NCBI GenBank assembly: GCA_016932385.1
Contig: JAFGCY010000062.1
Span: 1 to 38,531 of the forward strand
DNA from: a bacterium
GTDB lineage: Bacteria > 4484-113 > JAFGCY01
Reading direction: 5' to 3'
Length of the DNA stretch: 38,531 nucleotides
Shown piece by piece: positions 16,543 to 25,302 of the stretch. The translations under genes were made by a program, and so were the position numbers. How positions within the stretch are numbered: the first letter of the stretch is position 1; every line of letters begins with the position of its first letter. The notes under the pieces are model-generated. The model ran no database searches. It was not told where the DNA came from and worked only from the letters and a program-made list of their open reading frames with translations.

Positions 16543-19500
16543 CGCGCCGCCTCCGTTTCGAAGAACGCGTCGATCATGGCGTGCACCTGGCGGTCGGTGA
16601 AATGCTGGGCGCTGATTGCCCCGCTCGGACACCAGCTGGCGCAGGTGCCGCAGCCCTTGCAGAGGCTGGCGTTGATCTCGGCGATAAACACGCCGCTGCC
16701 GTCGTCGACGAGTTTTGGCGCCTGGAATTGGCAGATCTCGGCGCAGCAGCCGCAGCCGCGGCACTTCTCCGCGTCGACGACCGCGACCGTCGGATTGAGC
16801 CGCACCTGGTCGTGGGCCAGGAACACGGTGGCTTTGGCTGCGGCGGCCGAAGCCTGAGCGACGGTGTCGACGATGTCCTTGGGCCCTTGGACGGTGCCGG
16901 CGATCAGCACGCCCTCGACGGACGTCTCGACCGGCGCCAGCTCGGGATGCCGCTCCAGGAAAAAGCCGTCCAGCCCCAGACTGGCCTTCAGGATGTCGTG
17001 GAACTTGGAAGTCTCGGGCTCAAGCGGCCGCATGCCGACGCCCAGCACCAGCAGGTCGGCCTCGACTTCCAGCGTGCGGTCCAACAGCGCGTCGTAGCAG
17101 CGCACGCCGGTGACCTTCTCCGTCCCGAGGACTTCGGGCTTGCGGCCGTCGGGAATTCTGACGAACAGCACACCCAGTCCGCGCGCCTTGCGATACATCT
17201 CTTCCGCGCCGATCGAGACGGTGCGGATGTCGCGGTAAAACACCGTGACGTCGCTCCCTTGCTCGCTCAACAAGATCGCCTGCTTGATGCCGGTGGGGCA
17301 GCAATAGCGCGAGCAGCCGCTGAAACATTCCTCGTCGCGCGAGCCGACACAGAGGATGATCGCCGCCGATCGCGGCGGCGCGCCGTTGACCTGCACCGCC
17401 GCCGGCTTGTGGCACAGCCGCTGTTCCAGCTCTTCGCTGGTGATTACGCCGGTGAGCCGGCCGTAGCCGAATTCGCCGGCGGGATCGTAGAGGTCCGCGC
17501 CCGTCGCCAGGATCACCGCGCCGATCTGGATCTTCTCATCGACGGCGCCGGAAAGCGTGGCTTCGAAGTTGCCGACATAGCCGGTGATGTCCTCGACCTC
17601 GGAGTTGAGCAGCACGCGCGCTCCGCTGTCCTTGAGCCGCATAAGCTTCTGCTTGAGCACCTTTTCCGCCGGTTGCATCGTCGGATAGAGGTATTTCAGG
17701 TTGGGGGCGCGTAGCCGGCCGCCCAATTCGCCGGTCTTCTCGACCAGCACGACCGGGAAGCCCTGCCAGGCCAGGTCCGTCGCCGCCTGGATCCCGGCGA
17801 TCCCGCCGCCGATCACCAGCGCCGCGCGGGTCATCGGGCTCTTGCCTTCCATGAGCGGCTTCAGGTTCTTGGCCCGGGCCACGCCCATACGGATCAGCGT
17901 GCGCGCTTTTTGTTGCGCCTCCTGAGGCTGGGTGGCATGGACCCAACTGCACTGGTCGCGGATATTGACCATCTCCAGCAAGTAGGGATTGAAGCCGATG
18001 CCGGACAAGGTTTCCTGGAAGACCGGTTCGTGCGTGCGCGGCGTGCAGGCCGCGACGACGACGCGGTTGAGCCGGTGCTCCTTGACCAGCTCGATCAGCT
18101 TGTCCTGGCCTACGGAGGAGCAGGCGAACTGATGCTCGGCGGCGACGACCACGCCGTCGATCTGGGCGGCGGACGCCGTCAAGTCGTCGATGTCGAGTAC
18201 GCCTGAGATATTGATGCCGCAGTGGCAGACCAGCACGCCGACGCGTGGCGAGCCCGACAGGTCGAGCGGCTCGACCTCCTGCTTCTCATCCGCGCTGCGA
18301 CTGCCGGTCAGGAACATCTGCGCCCGGGCCGCCGCGGCCGAGGCCTGGGCCACGCAGTCGGGGATGACCTGGGGCCCGGCGGCGGACCCGCAGACATAGA
18401 TGCCGTCACGGGCCGTTTCCACCGCCGAAACCGCCGGATCACGCCGCGCGATGAAGCCGTACTGGTCGGTACCGACCTCGAGCATCGCGGCCAAGGCCTG
18501 CGCGCCGTCACTCGGTGCCGCCGCCAAGCTCAGGACGACCAGGTCGGCCGGCACGCGCTTGAGCTGATGCTCCAGCGTGTCCTCGACGAACACCGTCAGG
18601 TTCTGGCTGCCCGGCTCTTCCTCGATCTTGCTGGGGCGGCCCCGCAAGTAGTGCGCGCTCTGTTCGTCGAACGAGCGGCGCACGAAGTCGTCGAAGCCCT
18701 TGCCGAAGGCCCTGAGGTCGGTATAGAGGATCGTGATGTCCTCGACCTCCGGATCGTGCTGGCGGATCAGCAACGAGTCCTTGACGGCGTTCATGCAGCA
18801 GAACCGGCTGCAATAGGGCCGGCCGCCCTCGCCGCGCGCCCCGACGCATTGGATGAACAGGATGCTCCGCGGCGTCTGTTGGTCCGACGGGCGCACGATG
18901 TGGCCCTTGGTGACACCGGAGGCGTTGAGCATCCGCTCCAGCTCCAGGCTGGTGATCACGTTGGGGAAGCGCGCGTAGCCGTAATTGCCCAGCGCGGAGG
19001 CGTCGAATTCCTGGAAACCCGCGGCGATGATGATCGAGCCGACCTCGAACTCGTAATCCCGCGCCGGCATGTCGAAGTCGATCGCTTCGGGCTCGCAGAC
19101 CTTGACGCAGCGCCAGCACTTCTTGCAGTGGTCCATGTCGATGACGTAGGCCGCCGGCACGGATTGCGGGAACGGGCGGTAGATCGCCTTGCGGGCCTTG
19201 AGGTTGTAATCGAACTCGTTGCCTTGCACGATGTGGCAGGCCTCGACGCACTGGCCGCAGGCGACGCACTTTTCTTCGTCGACGTAGCGCGGGTGCTTGC
19301 GCACCTGGACCCGGAAGTCACCGGGACCGCCGCTCATACCGGTTACTTCAGCATTCGTAATCACTTCGATCAGGGGATGCCGACCGGCATCCATCATTTT
19401 CGGACCGAGGATTCAAATGCTGCAGTCCATGGTGGGGAAGGTCTTGTCGAGCTGGGCCATGTGGCCGCCCAGCGTCGGCGACTTCTCGACCAGGACGACG

Positions 19501-19625
19501 CGGATGCGAGCGTTAGCCAAGTCCAGCGCGGCCTGGATACCGGCGATACCCCCGCCGATGACCAGCGCGCGCTTCTGTTCCGGCGCTGCCTGCTCCTCCT
19601 CCCGGACCTGGGAGTCAGCGTCCAT
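16539..19625 (-). CDS. hdrA: Double-length HdrA selenoprotein (HdrA2)
   Basis: The frame from ATG 19625 (GGAGGA upstream) crosses an in-frame UGA at 19415-19413 and gives 1028 aa with Sec71. It consists of two HdrA modules in tandem. Module 1 starts directly with the FAD motif GGGIAG (24-29), then TMDCSI-Sec-ILGPK (68-76) and the inserted ferredoxin ([11 protein letters not shown] 120-130, [11 protein letters not shown] 167-177). Module 2 begins near residue 461 with the N-terminal HdrA domain ([14 protein letters not shown]) and has a second GGGIAG near 603. At the position equivalent to C68/U71 it reads TMQPAEK (649-655), and it has no inserted ferredoxin. Two C-terminal [4Fe-4S] motifs ([12 protein letters not shown] and [12 protein letters not shown]) end the protein. 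An asymmetric HdrA, with one full and one stripped flavin module, resembles heterodimeric HdrA arrangements reported in methanotrophic archaea. Confidence 0.92.
19376..19415 (-). promoter_or_regulatory. UGA(Sec) codon and bacterial SECIS-like hairpin in hdrA2
   Basis: The UGA (19415-19413) is followed after 21 bases by GATGCC-GGTC-GGCATC (19391-19376, minus strand): a perfect 6-bp stem with a GGUC loop. Compared with hdrA1, one pair changes from U-A to C-G with both sides altered, while loop and spacing are identical. Confidence 0.8.
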
Positions 19626-19666
19626 TTCCGGCTCCTCCTTTGGTGACTAACTAGCCAAGCCCGGCG

Positions 19667-20251
19667 TTATTTCGCCGCGGTTGATTCCTTTTTCCGGCTA
19701 GGCTGCTTGGCCCCGTATTCCTCAGTGAAATGGTTCCATCCGGCGTCGAAGGCCTTCAGGTTCAGTTCCTCGGTTCCGTGCGGGACGGAATCCTCCACCG
19801 CTGAGCGCAGTGCCTCGCGCGGCACCAGCTCAGTAGCCGCGGCGAAGAATCCCAGCATCACGGAGTTTTGCACGATCTTGCGCCCCAGGGCCTCGGCGAT
19901 GCGTGTCGACGGCACGCCGAAGCTGGGCTGGTCCGGCCTGACGTCCGGATGCACCAGCTCGTTTTCGTAGACCAGGATGCCCTTGGGTTTCAGCTCGTCC
20001 CAGTACTTGCTGTAACCTTCGGCGGACATCACGACCAGGATGTCCGGTTGCGTGATATACGGATACAGCACTTCCTCGGGAGACACGGCGACCGTCGACG
20101 AGCAGGCCGAGCCGCGCGCTTCCGGGCCGAAGCTCTGGATCATCGTCGCATGCATGCCGGCGTTGATCGCGCAAGCATGGCCGATGACGTGGCCCATCAT
20201 CACCACGCCCTGGCCGCCGAAGCCGACCACGCGGATCTCAGTCCTAGCCAT
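19667..20251 (-). CDS. korC: 2-oxoacid:ferredoxin oxidoreductase, gamma subunit
   Basis: The gamma subunit of a KorABCD-type enzyme, 194 aa. GFGGQGVVMMGHVIGHA near the N-terminus and MIQSFGPEARGSACSSTVAVS are signatures of the CoA-binding gamma domain. The last 15 residues are Lys/Ser/Ala-rich. The start overlaps korB by 8 bases. The stop lies 41 bases ahead of hdrA2, with no terminator in between, so the Kor and Hdr genes are likely cotranscribed. Confidence 0.92.
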   Translation of the reverse strand: MARTEIRVVGFGGQGVVMMGHVIGHACAINAGMHATMIQSFGPEARGSACSSTVAVSPEEVLYPYITQPDILVVMSAEGYSKYWDELKPKGILVYENELVHPDVRPDQPSFGVPSTRIAEALGRKIVQNSVMLGFFAAATELVPREALRSAVEDSVPHGTEELNLKAFDAGWNHFTEEYGAKQPSRKKESTAAK

Positions 20252-21281
20252 GGGTCACCTCCTCCGGTTCGCGGACCTCGGCCGTCGCTTTCGCGGCGGG
20301 CGTTGTGGGCTTTTCACCCGGCGGCCAGATCAGGCCGCCCTCCTCGGGCATCGGCACGAATTTGTCGCCGAGTACCTTGGTGTAATGCTGCTTCATCATG
20401 TCCAGGTAAGTCGGCCGCTCGCTGTCGACGAACCGGCCGCAGATGATCTTGCCCTGGAAGCCGATATCCACCGTCTGCGGATCGGCGCCGTTCTTGATCT
20501 CGGTGTTGTTATGGTAGAACTCCATCAGGTCATAGCCGGTGCCCAGCTTGTTCAGCCGCGCATACAACGTCGAGCAGGGGGCGATCACCTCGATGAAGCG
20601 GAAACCGCGCCGGTTCAGCGCTTCTTTGAAGGAGCGCGTCAGCCGCCGCACGTGCAGGGTGGTCCAGCGCGCGACATAGTCCGCGCCGCAGCCCGCCGCC
20701 AGGGCCGGCAGGTTGAAGGGATGCTCGAAGTTACCGAAGGGCATCGTCGAGGTTTTAGCCGTCACGGGCGTGGTCGGCGCGTTCTGGCCCCCAGTCATGC
20801 CGTAGATGAAGTTGTTGACCAGCACGACCATCAGGTCCATGTTGCGGCGCGCGGCGTGGATGAAGTGGTTGCCGCCGATGCCCGACAGGTCGCCGTCGCC
20901 GGAGAACACCACCACCTTCAACTCCGGCCGCCCCAGCTTCAGCCCGGTGGCGAAGGGGATCGCCCGCCCGTGGGTGGAGTGGAAGCCGTCGAGTTTCATA
21001 TAACCGGCGACGCGTCCCGTGCAGCCGATGCCGGAGACCACCGCAACCTTGTTCGTATCCAGTTGCAGGACATCCAGCGCCTCGGCCAGGCACTTGACGG
21101 CGATCCCGATGCCGCAGGTCGGGCACCAGATATGCGGGATGCGGTCCATCCGCAGATAAGCGGCCAAGGGATGCTCGTCCGCCACGGGGGGCGGGCCTTC
21201 GCCCCGCGGGGGAGCGAAAGGCACGGGATGGACCTTGGACCTGATTGAGGTTTGACCGATGACTTCGCGTTTCGGGTTCAT
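20244..21281 (-). CDS. korB: 2-oxoacid:ferredoxin oxidoreductase, beta subunit (thiamine diphosphate)
   Basis: The beta subunit binds thiamine diphosphate and an Fe-S cluster. The 345-aa protein has an unusual Pro/Gly-rich N-terminus of about 50 residues, then HIWCPTCGIGI, SGIGCTGR and the ThDP motif GDGDLSGIGGNHFIHAARRN with VNNFIYGMTGGQ. The C-terminal extension ends in a low-complexity Pro/Ala/Glu stretch. ATG 21281 overlaps the korA stop (ATGA). The order D-A-B-C and the subunit lengths fit 2-oxoglutarate:ferredoxin oxidoreductase best, but branched-chain or other 2-oxoacids cannot be excluded. Confidence 0.92.
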   Translation of the reverse strand: MNPKREVIGQTSIRSKVHPVPFAPPRGEGPPPVADEHPLAAYLRMDRIPHIWCPTCGIGIAVKCLAEALDVLQLDTNKVAVVSGIGCTGRVAGYMKLDGFHSTHGRAIPFATGLKLGRPELKVVVFSGDGDLSGIGGNHFIHAARRNMDLMVVLVNNFIYGMTGGQNAPTTPVTAKTSTMPFGNFEHPFNLPALAAGCGADYVARWTTLHVRRLTRSFKEALNRRGFRFIEVIAPCSTLYARLNKLGTGYDLMEFYHNNTEIKNGADPQTVDIGFQGKIICGRFVDSERPTYLDMMKQHYTKVLGDKFVPMPEEGGLIWPPGEKPTTPAAKATAEVREPEEVTHG

Positions 21282-22435
21282 TGCGCTGCCTCCACGATCG
21301 CTTGAGCGATATCCTCGGGATTGTGTACGCCCCCGCCGAGATGCGGGACGCTGACCGCCCGGCACTGGCCGGCGGCGCAGCGCTCGACTTCCAGCACCAT
21401 CTGGCCGGCGTTGATCTCCGGCACGACGAAAGCCTTGATGTTGCCCGCCAGCTGGCGGATGTAGTTCTCGGGGAACGGCCAGAGCACGATCAGCCGGATC
21501 ACGCCGATCTTGATGCCCTGTTTGCGCGCCAGCTCGATACCCATGCGGGCGACGCGCGCGGTAATGCCGTAACTGAGCACGACGATATCTGCGCCCTCGA
21601 TCGCCTCGGCCTCGAAGCGGATGATCTGCTCCTCGTTCAGCTTGATCTTGTCGATCAGCCGCTGGACGTTCTGCTTCTGGCAGGCCGCGCTCATCACTGG
21701 ATAGCCGCGCTCGTCGTGCGTCAGCCCCGTCGTATGGAACTTGTAGCCGTCGCCGGCCCGGGCGAACTCGGGGATCAACTCGCCGTTGGTCTGATAGGGC
21801 AGGTAATCCGCCGGATCCTTCTTGGTCAGCCGGCGCGGCACGATCTCGATCTGGTCGGCCTCGGGGATGATCACTTTCTCCGTCATGTGGCCGACGCACT
21901 CATCCATCATGAACAGCACCGGCACGCGGTACAGCTCTGCCAGGTTGAAGGCGTCGATCACCAGATCAAACGACTCCTGGGGCGACTGCGGGCAGAGCGC
22001 GATGATCCGGTAGTCGCCGTGCGAGCCCCAACGCGCCTGCATCACGTCCTGCTGGCCGACCATCGTCGGCAGGCCGGTGGACGGGCCGCCGCGCTGCACG
22101 TTGACCACGACGCAGGGTGCCTCCATCATCGCGGCCAGGCCAATGTTTTCCATCATCAGGGAGAAGCCCGGCCCGCTGGTCACGGTCATCGATTTGGTGC
22201 CCGTCCAGGAAGCGCCGACGATCGCCGCCATGCTGGCCAGCTCGTCCTCCATTTGAATAAAGGTGCCGCCCATGAAGGGGAACCGCCGCGAAATGCGCTC
22301 GACGACCTCGGTCGACGGCGTGATCGGATAGCCGGCGACGAACCGGCAACCGGCGGCCATCGCCCCCTCACCGCAGGCGTAGTCGCCGTCCAGGTAATGC
22401 GCGCCGGTGAGTACACCGGCCGGATCAGTCTTCAT
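21278..22435 (-). CDS. korA: 2-oxoacid:ferredoxin oxidoreductase, alpha subunit
   Basis: The alpha subunit, 385 aa, has CGEGAMAAGCRFVAGYPITP near the N-terminus, the pyrimidine-binding TSGPGFSLMMENIGLA, VNVQRGGPSTGLPT, and FMMDECVGHMTEKV further on. The C-terminal domain includes IGVIRLIVLWPFPENYIRQL and ends HLGGGVHNPEDIAQAIVEA. GGGAGG lies just before the ATG and overlaps the korD stop, with one base between the genes, so translation is coupled. With KorB, KorC and KorD it would oxidise a 2-oxoacid to the acyl-CoA and reduce ferredoxin, or work in reverse for CO2 fixation. Confidence 0.93.
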   Translation of the reverse strand: MKTDPAGVLTGAHYLDGDYACGEGAMAAGCRFVAGYPITPSTEVVERISRRFPFMGGTFIQMEDELASMAAIVGASWTGTKSMTVTSGPGFSLMMENIGLAAMMEAPCVVVNVQRGGPSTGLPTMVGQQDVMQARWGSHGDYRIIALCPQSPQESFDLVIDAFNLAELYRVPVLFMMDECVGHMTEKVIIPEADQIEIVPRRLTKKDPADYLPYQTNGELIPEFARAGDGYKFHTTGLTHDERGYPVMSAACQKQNVQRLIDKIKLNEEQIIRFEAEAIEGADIVVLSYGITARVARMGIELARKQGIKIGVIRLIVLWPFPENYIRQLAGNIKAFVVPEINAGQMVLEVERCAAGQCRAVSVPHLGGGVHNPEDIAQAIVEAAQ

Positions 22436-22436
22436 C

Positions 22437-22757
22437 TCAGCCTCCCTTTGTCAGCGTGACTTCGTCCGGATTGACCTCGGCCACCTGGCCCAGCTTGCCG
22501 TTAGGCAGCGAGGAACTGAAGATCGCGAACTCCGGACAGATCATTTCGCACAGGTTGCAGTTGACGCACTCGCCCTGCTTGAGCGCCTGCGGGTAGTGAT
22601 AGCCCTTGGCGTTGAAGTCTTCACTCATCACCAGCACGTGCTTGGGGCAGTATTCGACGCAGAATACGCACCCCTTGCAGCGCTCGGCGATGATGTGGAC
22701 CTCACCATGCGGGATTTCGATCTGCTCGTAGTCCAGTGGTTTGCGCCAGTACTTCAT
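22437..22757 (-). CDS. korD: 2-oxoacid:ferredoxin oxidoreductase, ferredoxin-like delta subunit
   Basis: This 106-aa protein begins MKYWRKPLDYEQIEIPHG and has two [4Fe-4S] motifs, CKGCVFCVEYCPKHVL and CVNCNLCEMICPEFAI. It is the electron outlet of the enzyme. An open frame extends upstream to 22826, but that part is Arg/Lys-rich and unlike the family, so ATG 22757 is used; no strong ribosome binding site is visible. It is the first gene of the long minus-strand cluster that runs to hdrB. Confidence 0.9.
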   Translation of the reverse strand: MKYWRKPLDYEQIEIPHGEVHIIAERCKGCVFCVEYCPKHVLVMSEDFNAKGYHYPQALKQGECVNCNLCEMICPEFAIFSSSLPNGKLGQVAEVNPDEVTLTKGG

Positions 22758-23745
22758 AAGGCACACCCGGAAGCGCTTTGGTTTGGACCGGCTGACCCTC
22801 ATCCGGCCCCGGGCCACTTCCTTCACTATTCAAACTCGGTACGCGACTCAGACGAGCCAGGCGACAAGCTGTGCACTCAGGCGCGGTTTCAGTATCGTTG
22901 ATCCGACGTAGCAGGTACGCGTACAAGAAACAGGAAACATTGTTATTAGGTTATCGAGCAGCAGGACACTGTAAGCGATAAAGGTAGGTACACGCGGTGC
23001 CGGTCGGGTCATTCCGGTGGCCGCATCCACGAGGAAACCGTCACTGGAGTGACCGTTTGACCGGACCGCGTGTGTGCTCGTACTCATCTCATTTTCCCCG
23101 GCTTGTTAGGTCGGAGGCGGTGCCTGGCTTTTTCCATCGCACCAATACATCGACATTCTACCATCAAGATTTATACTTGTAAAACGCCTTATACATATCT
23201 ACAATGCATTCAACGTGAATAAAGAAATCCGTCGTATTTCCGGGCACGAGCTACTAAGTTGTCGCAATTAGAAAATGGGAATGAGGGATAATTTGGCTGG
23301 CTAGAGTGAATAACCCGCATATCGCGTGCATAAGATCACGAATTATATACCGTGCAAAAGTGACCGATTGTGTTATCATATATCAGCACGCAAAGACAAA
23401 TGGTACACGTTCTGAATTCTGTAACGAGCGCATAAGGCGAGTAGTGGAGCGGTATTACTGATTCTTGTCCTTCCTGATGCGGGCTACGGTCGGCAGTTGG
23501 CGAACATATCCAACGGAGTGAAATAATTCCAGAACCGCCGATGAAATGCCGAATAGCTAGTGAATAGCATAGATGCCGCAGGTAGAAACAGGAAGAATAG
23601 TCTAAGCGTACAAAGCGGATCATTGAGAAATAGAAACGCACAAGTGATGGGTGTCTAGAACAAAGTGCGCCGAAATAAAAATCCGCGTTAAACCATATAT
23701 TGTGTCCATATTCTCGATATATACGGTGAGAGAAGGAGAAAAACG
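22758..23745. other. Non-coding stretch upstream of the kor-hdr cluster
   Basis: No gene could be supported in about 990 bases. The stretch 23060-23745 is markedly AT-richer than the neighbouring genes and broken by stops in all frames. A minus-strand frame at 22848-23087 would give 79 residues but has no ribosome binding site or recognisable domain. At 23035-23058 there is a 24-base palindrome, AAAC-C-GTCACT-GG-AGTGAC-C-GTTT, perfect apart from one C/C mismatch pair. It could be a regulator binding site for the kor-hdr operon or the hairpin of a short RNA. Confidence 0.5.
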
Positions 23746-23952
23746 ATGATGAAGCGCTTGGGAGAGATACTGCTGGAGCGGGGGGTAATCAGCAAGAGCC
23801 AGCTTGAACAGGCGATGCTGCGGCAGCCGCGGATGAACACCTTCATCGGCCAGGTCCTGATCCGGATGGGGGTACCGATGATGGAAATCGAGGATGCATT
23901 AGCGGAACAACGCCGGCTGCGCACCGGTCGCCGAGAAGGAACCGCTGTCTAA
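23746..23952 (+). CDS. 68-aa orphan MshEN/GspE-N-like domain protein
   Basis: The ATG at 23746 is preceded at 7 bases by AAGGAG. The product contains two tandem half-motifs: RLGEILLERGVISKSQLEQA (about 4-23), then FIGQVLIRMGVPMMEIEDAL (about 33-52) and EQRRLRTGRR. This matches the N-terminal domain of type II secretion/type IV pilus ATPases (GspE N-terminus, MshEN), some of which bind cyclic di-GMP. Here it stands alone with no ATPase domain. It may be a free regulator or adaptor, or the remnant of a larger gene. GC content is like that of the core genes, unlike the AT-rich sequence before it. Confidence 0.6.
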   Translation: MMKRLGEILLERGVISKSQLEQAMLRQPRMNTFIGQVLIRMGVPMMEIEDALAEQRRLRTGRREGTAV

Positions 23953-24156
23953 GATCGCGATTAAGTCTGATCATTGCTGGCACTACGGCTAGTAAGGCGT
24001 GTGACGCCTTTATATATGCGACATTGTTGTCGAGATCAAGATGAATCCCGATCAATAAAGGGTTTTGCTTCTGTTGGGCATCGAGGATCATCACTCCAGC
24101 ATAGCGAAATGCAAACGCCAACACGCAAATACCGATAATACGTTCACTAAAAGCAG

Positions 24157-24288
24157 GTGTTTTATGGGAGGTTGCCGCAATCCAGGCGCGGGCCGCAGCG
24201 GCTCCCACTCTCCACCGCAATCCTGATCTGGGCCATCGCAATCGCCGCCGTTCTCGTCTCCTGCGGCGGAAGCAGCCCGGCAGTTTAG
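24157..24288 (+). pseudogene. Lipoprotein signal-peptide remnant or very small lipoprotein
   Basis: From GTG 24157 a 43-residue frame contains a basic stretch (PQSRRGPQR), a hydrophobic core (STAILIWAIAIAAVL) and a lipobox VLVSC followed by only GGSSPAV and a stop. With just a few residues after the Cys it looks like the truncated beginning of a lipoprotein gene. The surrounding gap 23953-24618 shows no other gene I can support. Confidence 0.3.
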
Positions 24289-24618
24289 GCGGAGCATCCG
24301 GCGCCGGAGGCCGCGAGCTATCGCAGTTCTGCTGCGGCGTGATCGCTCCCTTGGCAACCTTTCCCGGTTTATTGCGATAATCTCGCGCCGCGACGGGTAA
24401 TTATGACAATTGGTCGAAAATATTCTGGTAGTATCCAGAAGTGGCCCGTCTTTCAGGCGGTGCCAGGCTGGTGTGATATACCGCTCATTACTGGATTGGA
24501 TCGCGGGTGATGAGCCCGCGCTGCCTGGTGGTCCACGGGCGAGGCCACGCCTAGCCCCGGCAGCGGATTACCGAAACAATGTCAGCCAACGGCCCGACAG
24601 CACAAGGCGAGAGAGGCG

Positions 24619-25302
24619 ATGGACACAGAAAAAACAGCTGCGATCGCAACGCCGTTTCACGTGCGCGACTGCGCGTTGATCACCCTGGCCACCGGCGTGC
24701 GCGCGATCAGCCTGCGCGAACTGGCCGAGGGCGCGCGCCGCGTCGAGCTGGGTAGCATCTACCACCACTTCTGGGGGCGCTTGCTGCAACCCATGTTCGA
24801 CGAGCCGGAATACAACAACGACTTCGCCTCCTGGGCGTATTGGGCGCTGCACGACAAGACCGCCGCCGAGCGGTTGAGTATGATCGATCCCACCGAGTAC
24901 GGCGATATCGAGGAACTGCGCCAGGTGCTGGTCGACACAATCGAGGCGCGGTTGGACGAATCGGGCCAGCTGATCTGGGCACCGGCGGACTCACAGTTCC
25001 ACTTTCTGCAGTCACAGATCGTGGTGCTGCCGACACAGCACAGCGTGGCGGAACCGGGCGAGTTGGCCGGGCTGCTGCCCACGCTGCCGGCGGGCAGCAT
25101 CTATTACCATTTCATCGACGCGCGGCGGCGCACCGCGGCCAGCCTCGACGACTTCTCCGCCTGGCTGAGCGAATCGCCGGGTGATCATGCCGCACTGCTT
25201 GACCGGCTGGGCGGTATCGACCCGTTCTTCTCCTCATTGCAGTACATCCGCGAAATGTTGGCCCAGGTCTTCCACGAGCACTACGCCGGAGGTGCCCGAT
25301 GA
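24619..25302 (+). CDS. DUF5752-like protein at the head of the trehalose operon
   Basis: The product is 227 aa, without signal peptide or membrane segment. It starts MDTEKTAAIATPFHVRDCAL and contains SIYHHFWGRLLQPMFDEPEY and, in a second half with similar wording, GSIYYHFIDARRRTAASLDD. This suggests an internal duplication around H/Y/F motifs. I associate it, with moderate certainty, with the DUF5752 family, whose genes stand before GT4 trehalose synthases. No reaction is known to me. The stop overlaps the start of the glycosyltransferase gene by four bases (ATGA), so the two are probably coupled. Confidence 0.75.
   Translation: MDTEKTAAIATPFHVRDCALITLATGVRAISLRELAEGARRVELGSIYHHFWGRLLQPMFDEPEYNNDFASWAYWALHDKTAAERLSMIDPTEYGDIEELRQVLVDTIEARLDESGQLIWAPADSQFHFLQSQIVVLPTQHSVAEPGELAGLLPTLPAGSIYYHFIDARRRTAASLDDFSAWLSESPGDHAALLDRLGGIDPFFSSLQYIREMLAQVFHEHYAGGAR

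Noticed and set aside
20244..21899. Long minus-strand frame extending korB upstream to 21899
   Set aside because: The upstream part lies opposite frame to korA and has no family similarity; the ATGA overlap with korA sets the start at 21281.
22848..23087. 79-residue minus-strand frame upstream of korD
   Set aside because: No ribosome binding site, no recognisable domain, and it contains the palindrome at 23035-23058.
23336..23641. 101-residue minus-strand frame in the AT-rich gap
   Set aside because: Composition and lack of start signals look random.
23060..24618. tRNA (including a selC-like tRNA) or other RNA gene in the gene-poor stretches
   Set aside because: I found no acceptor-stem/T-arm pattern or known RNA signature by eye.
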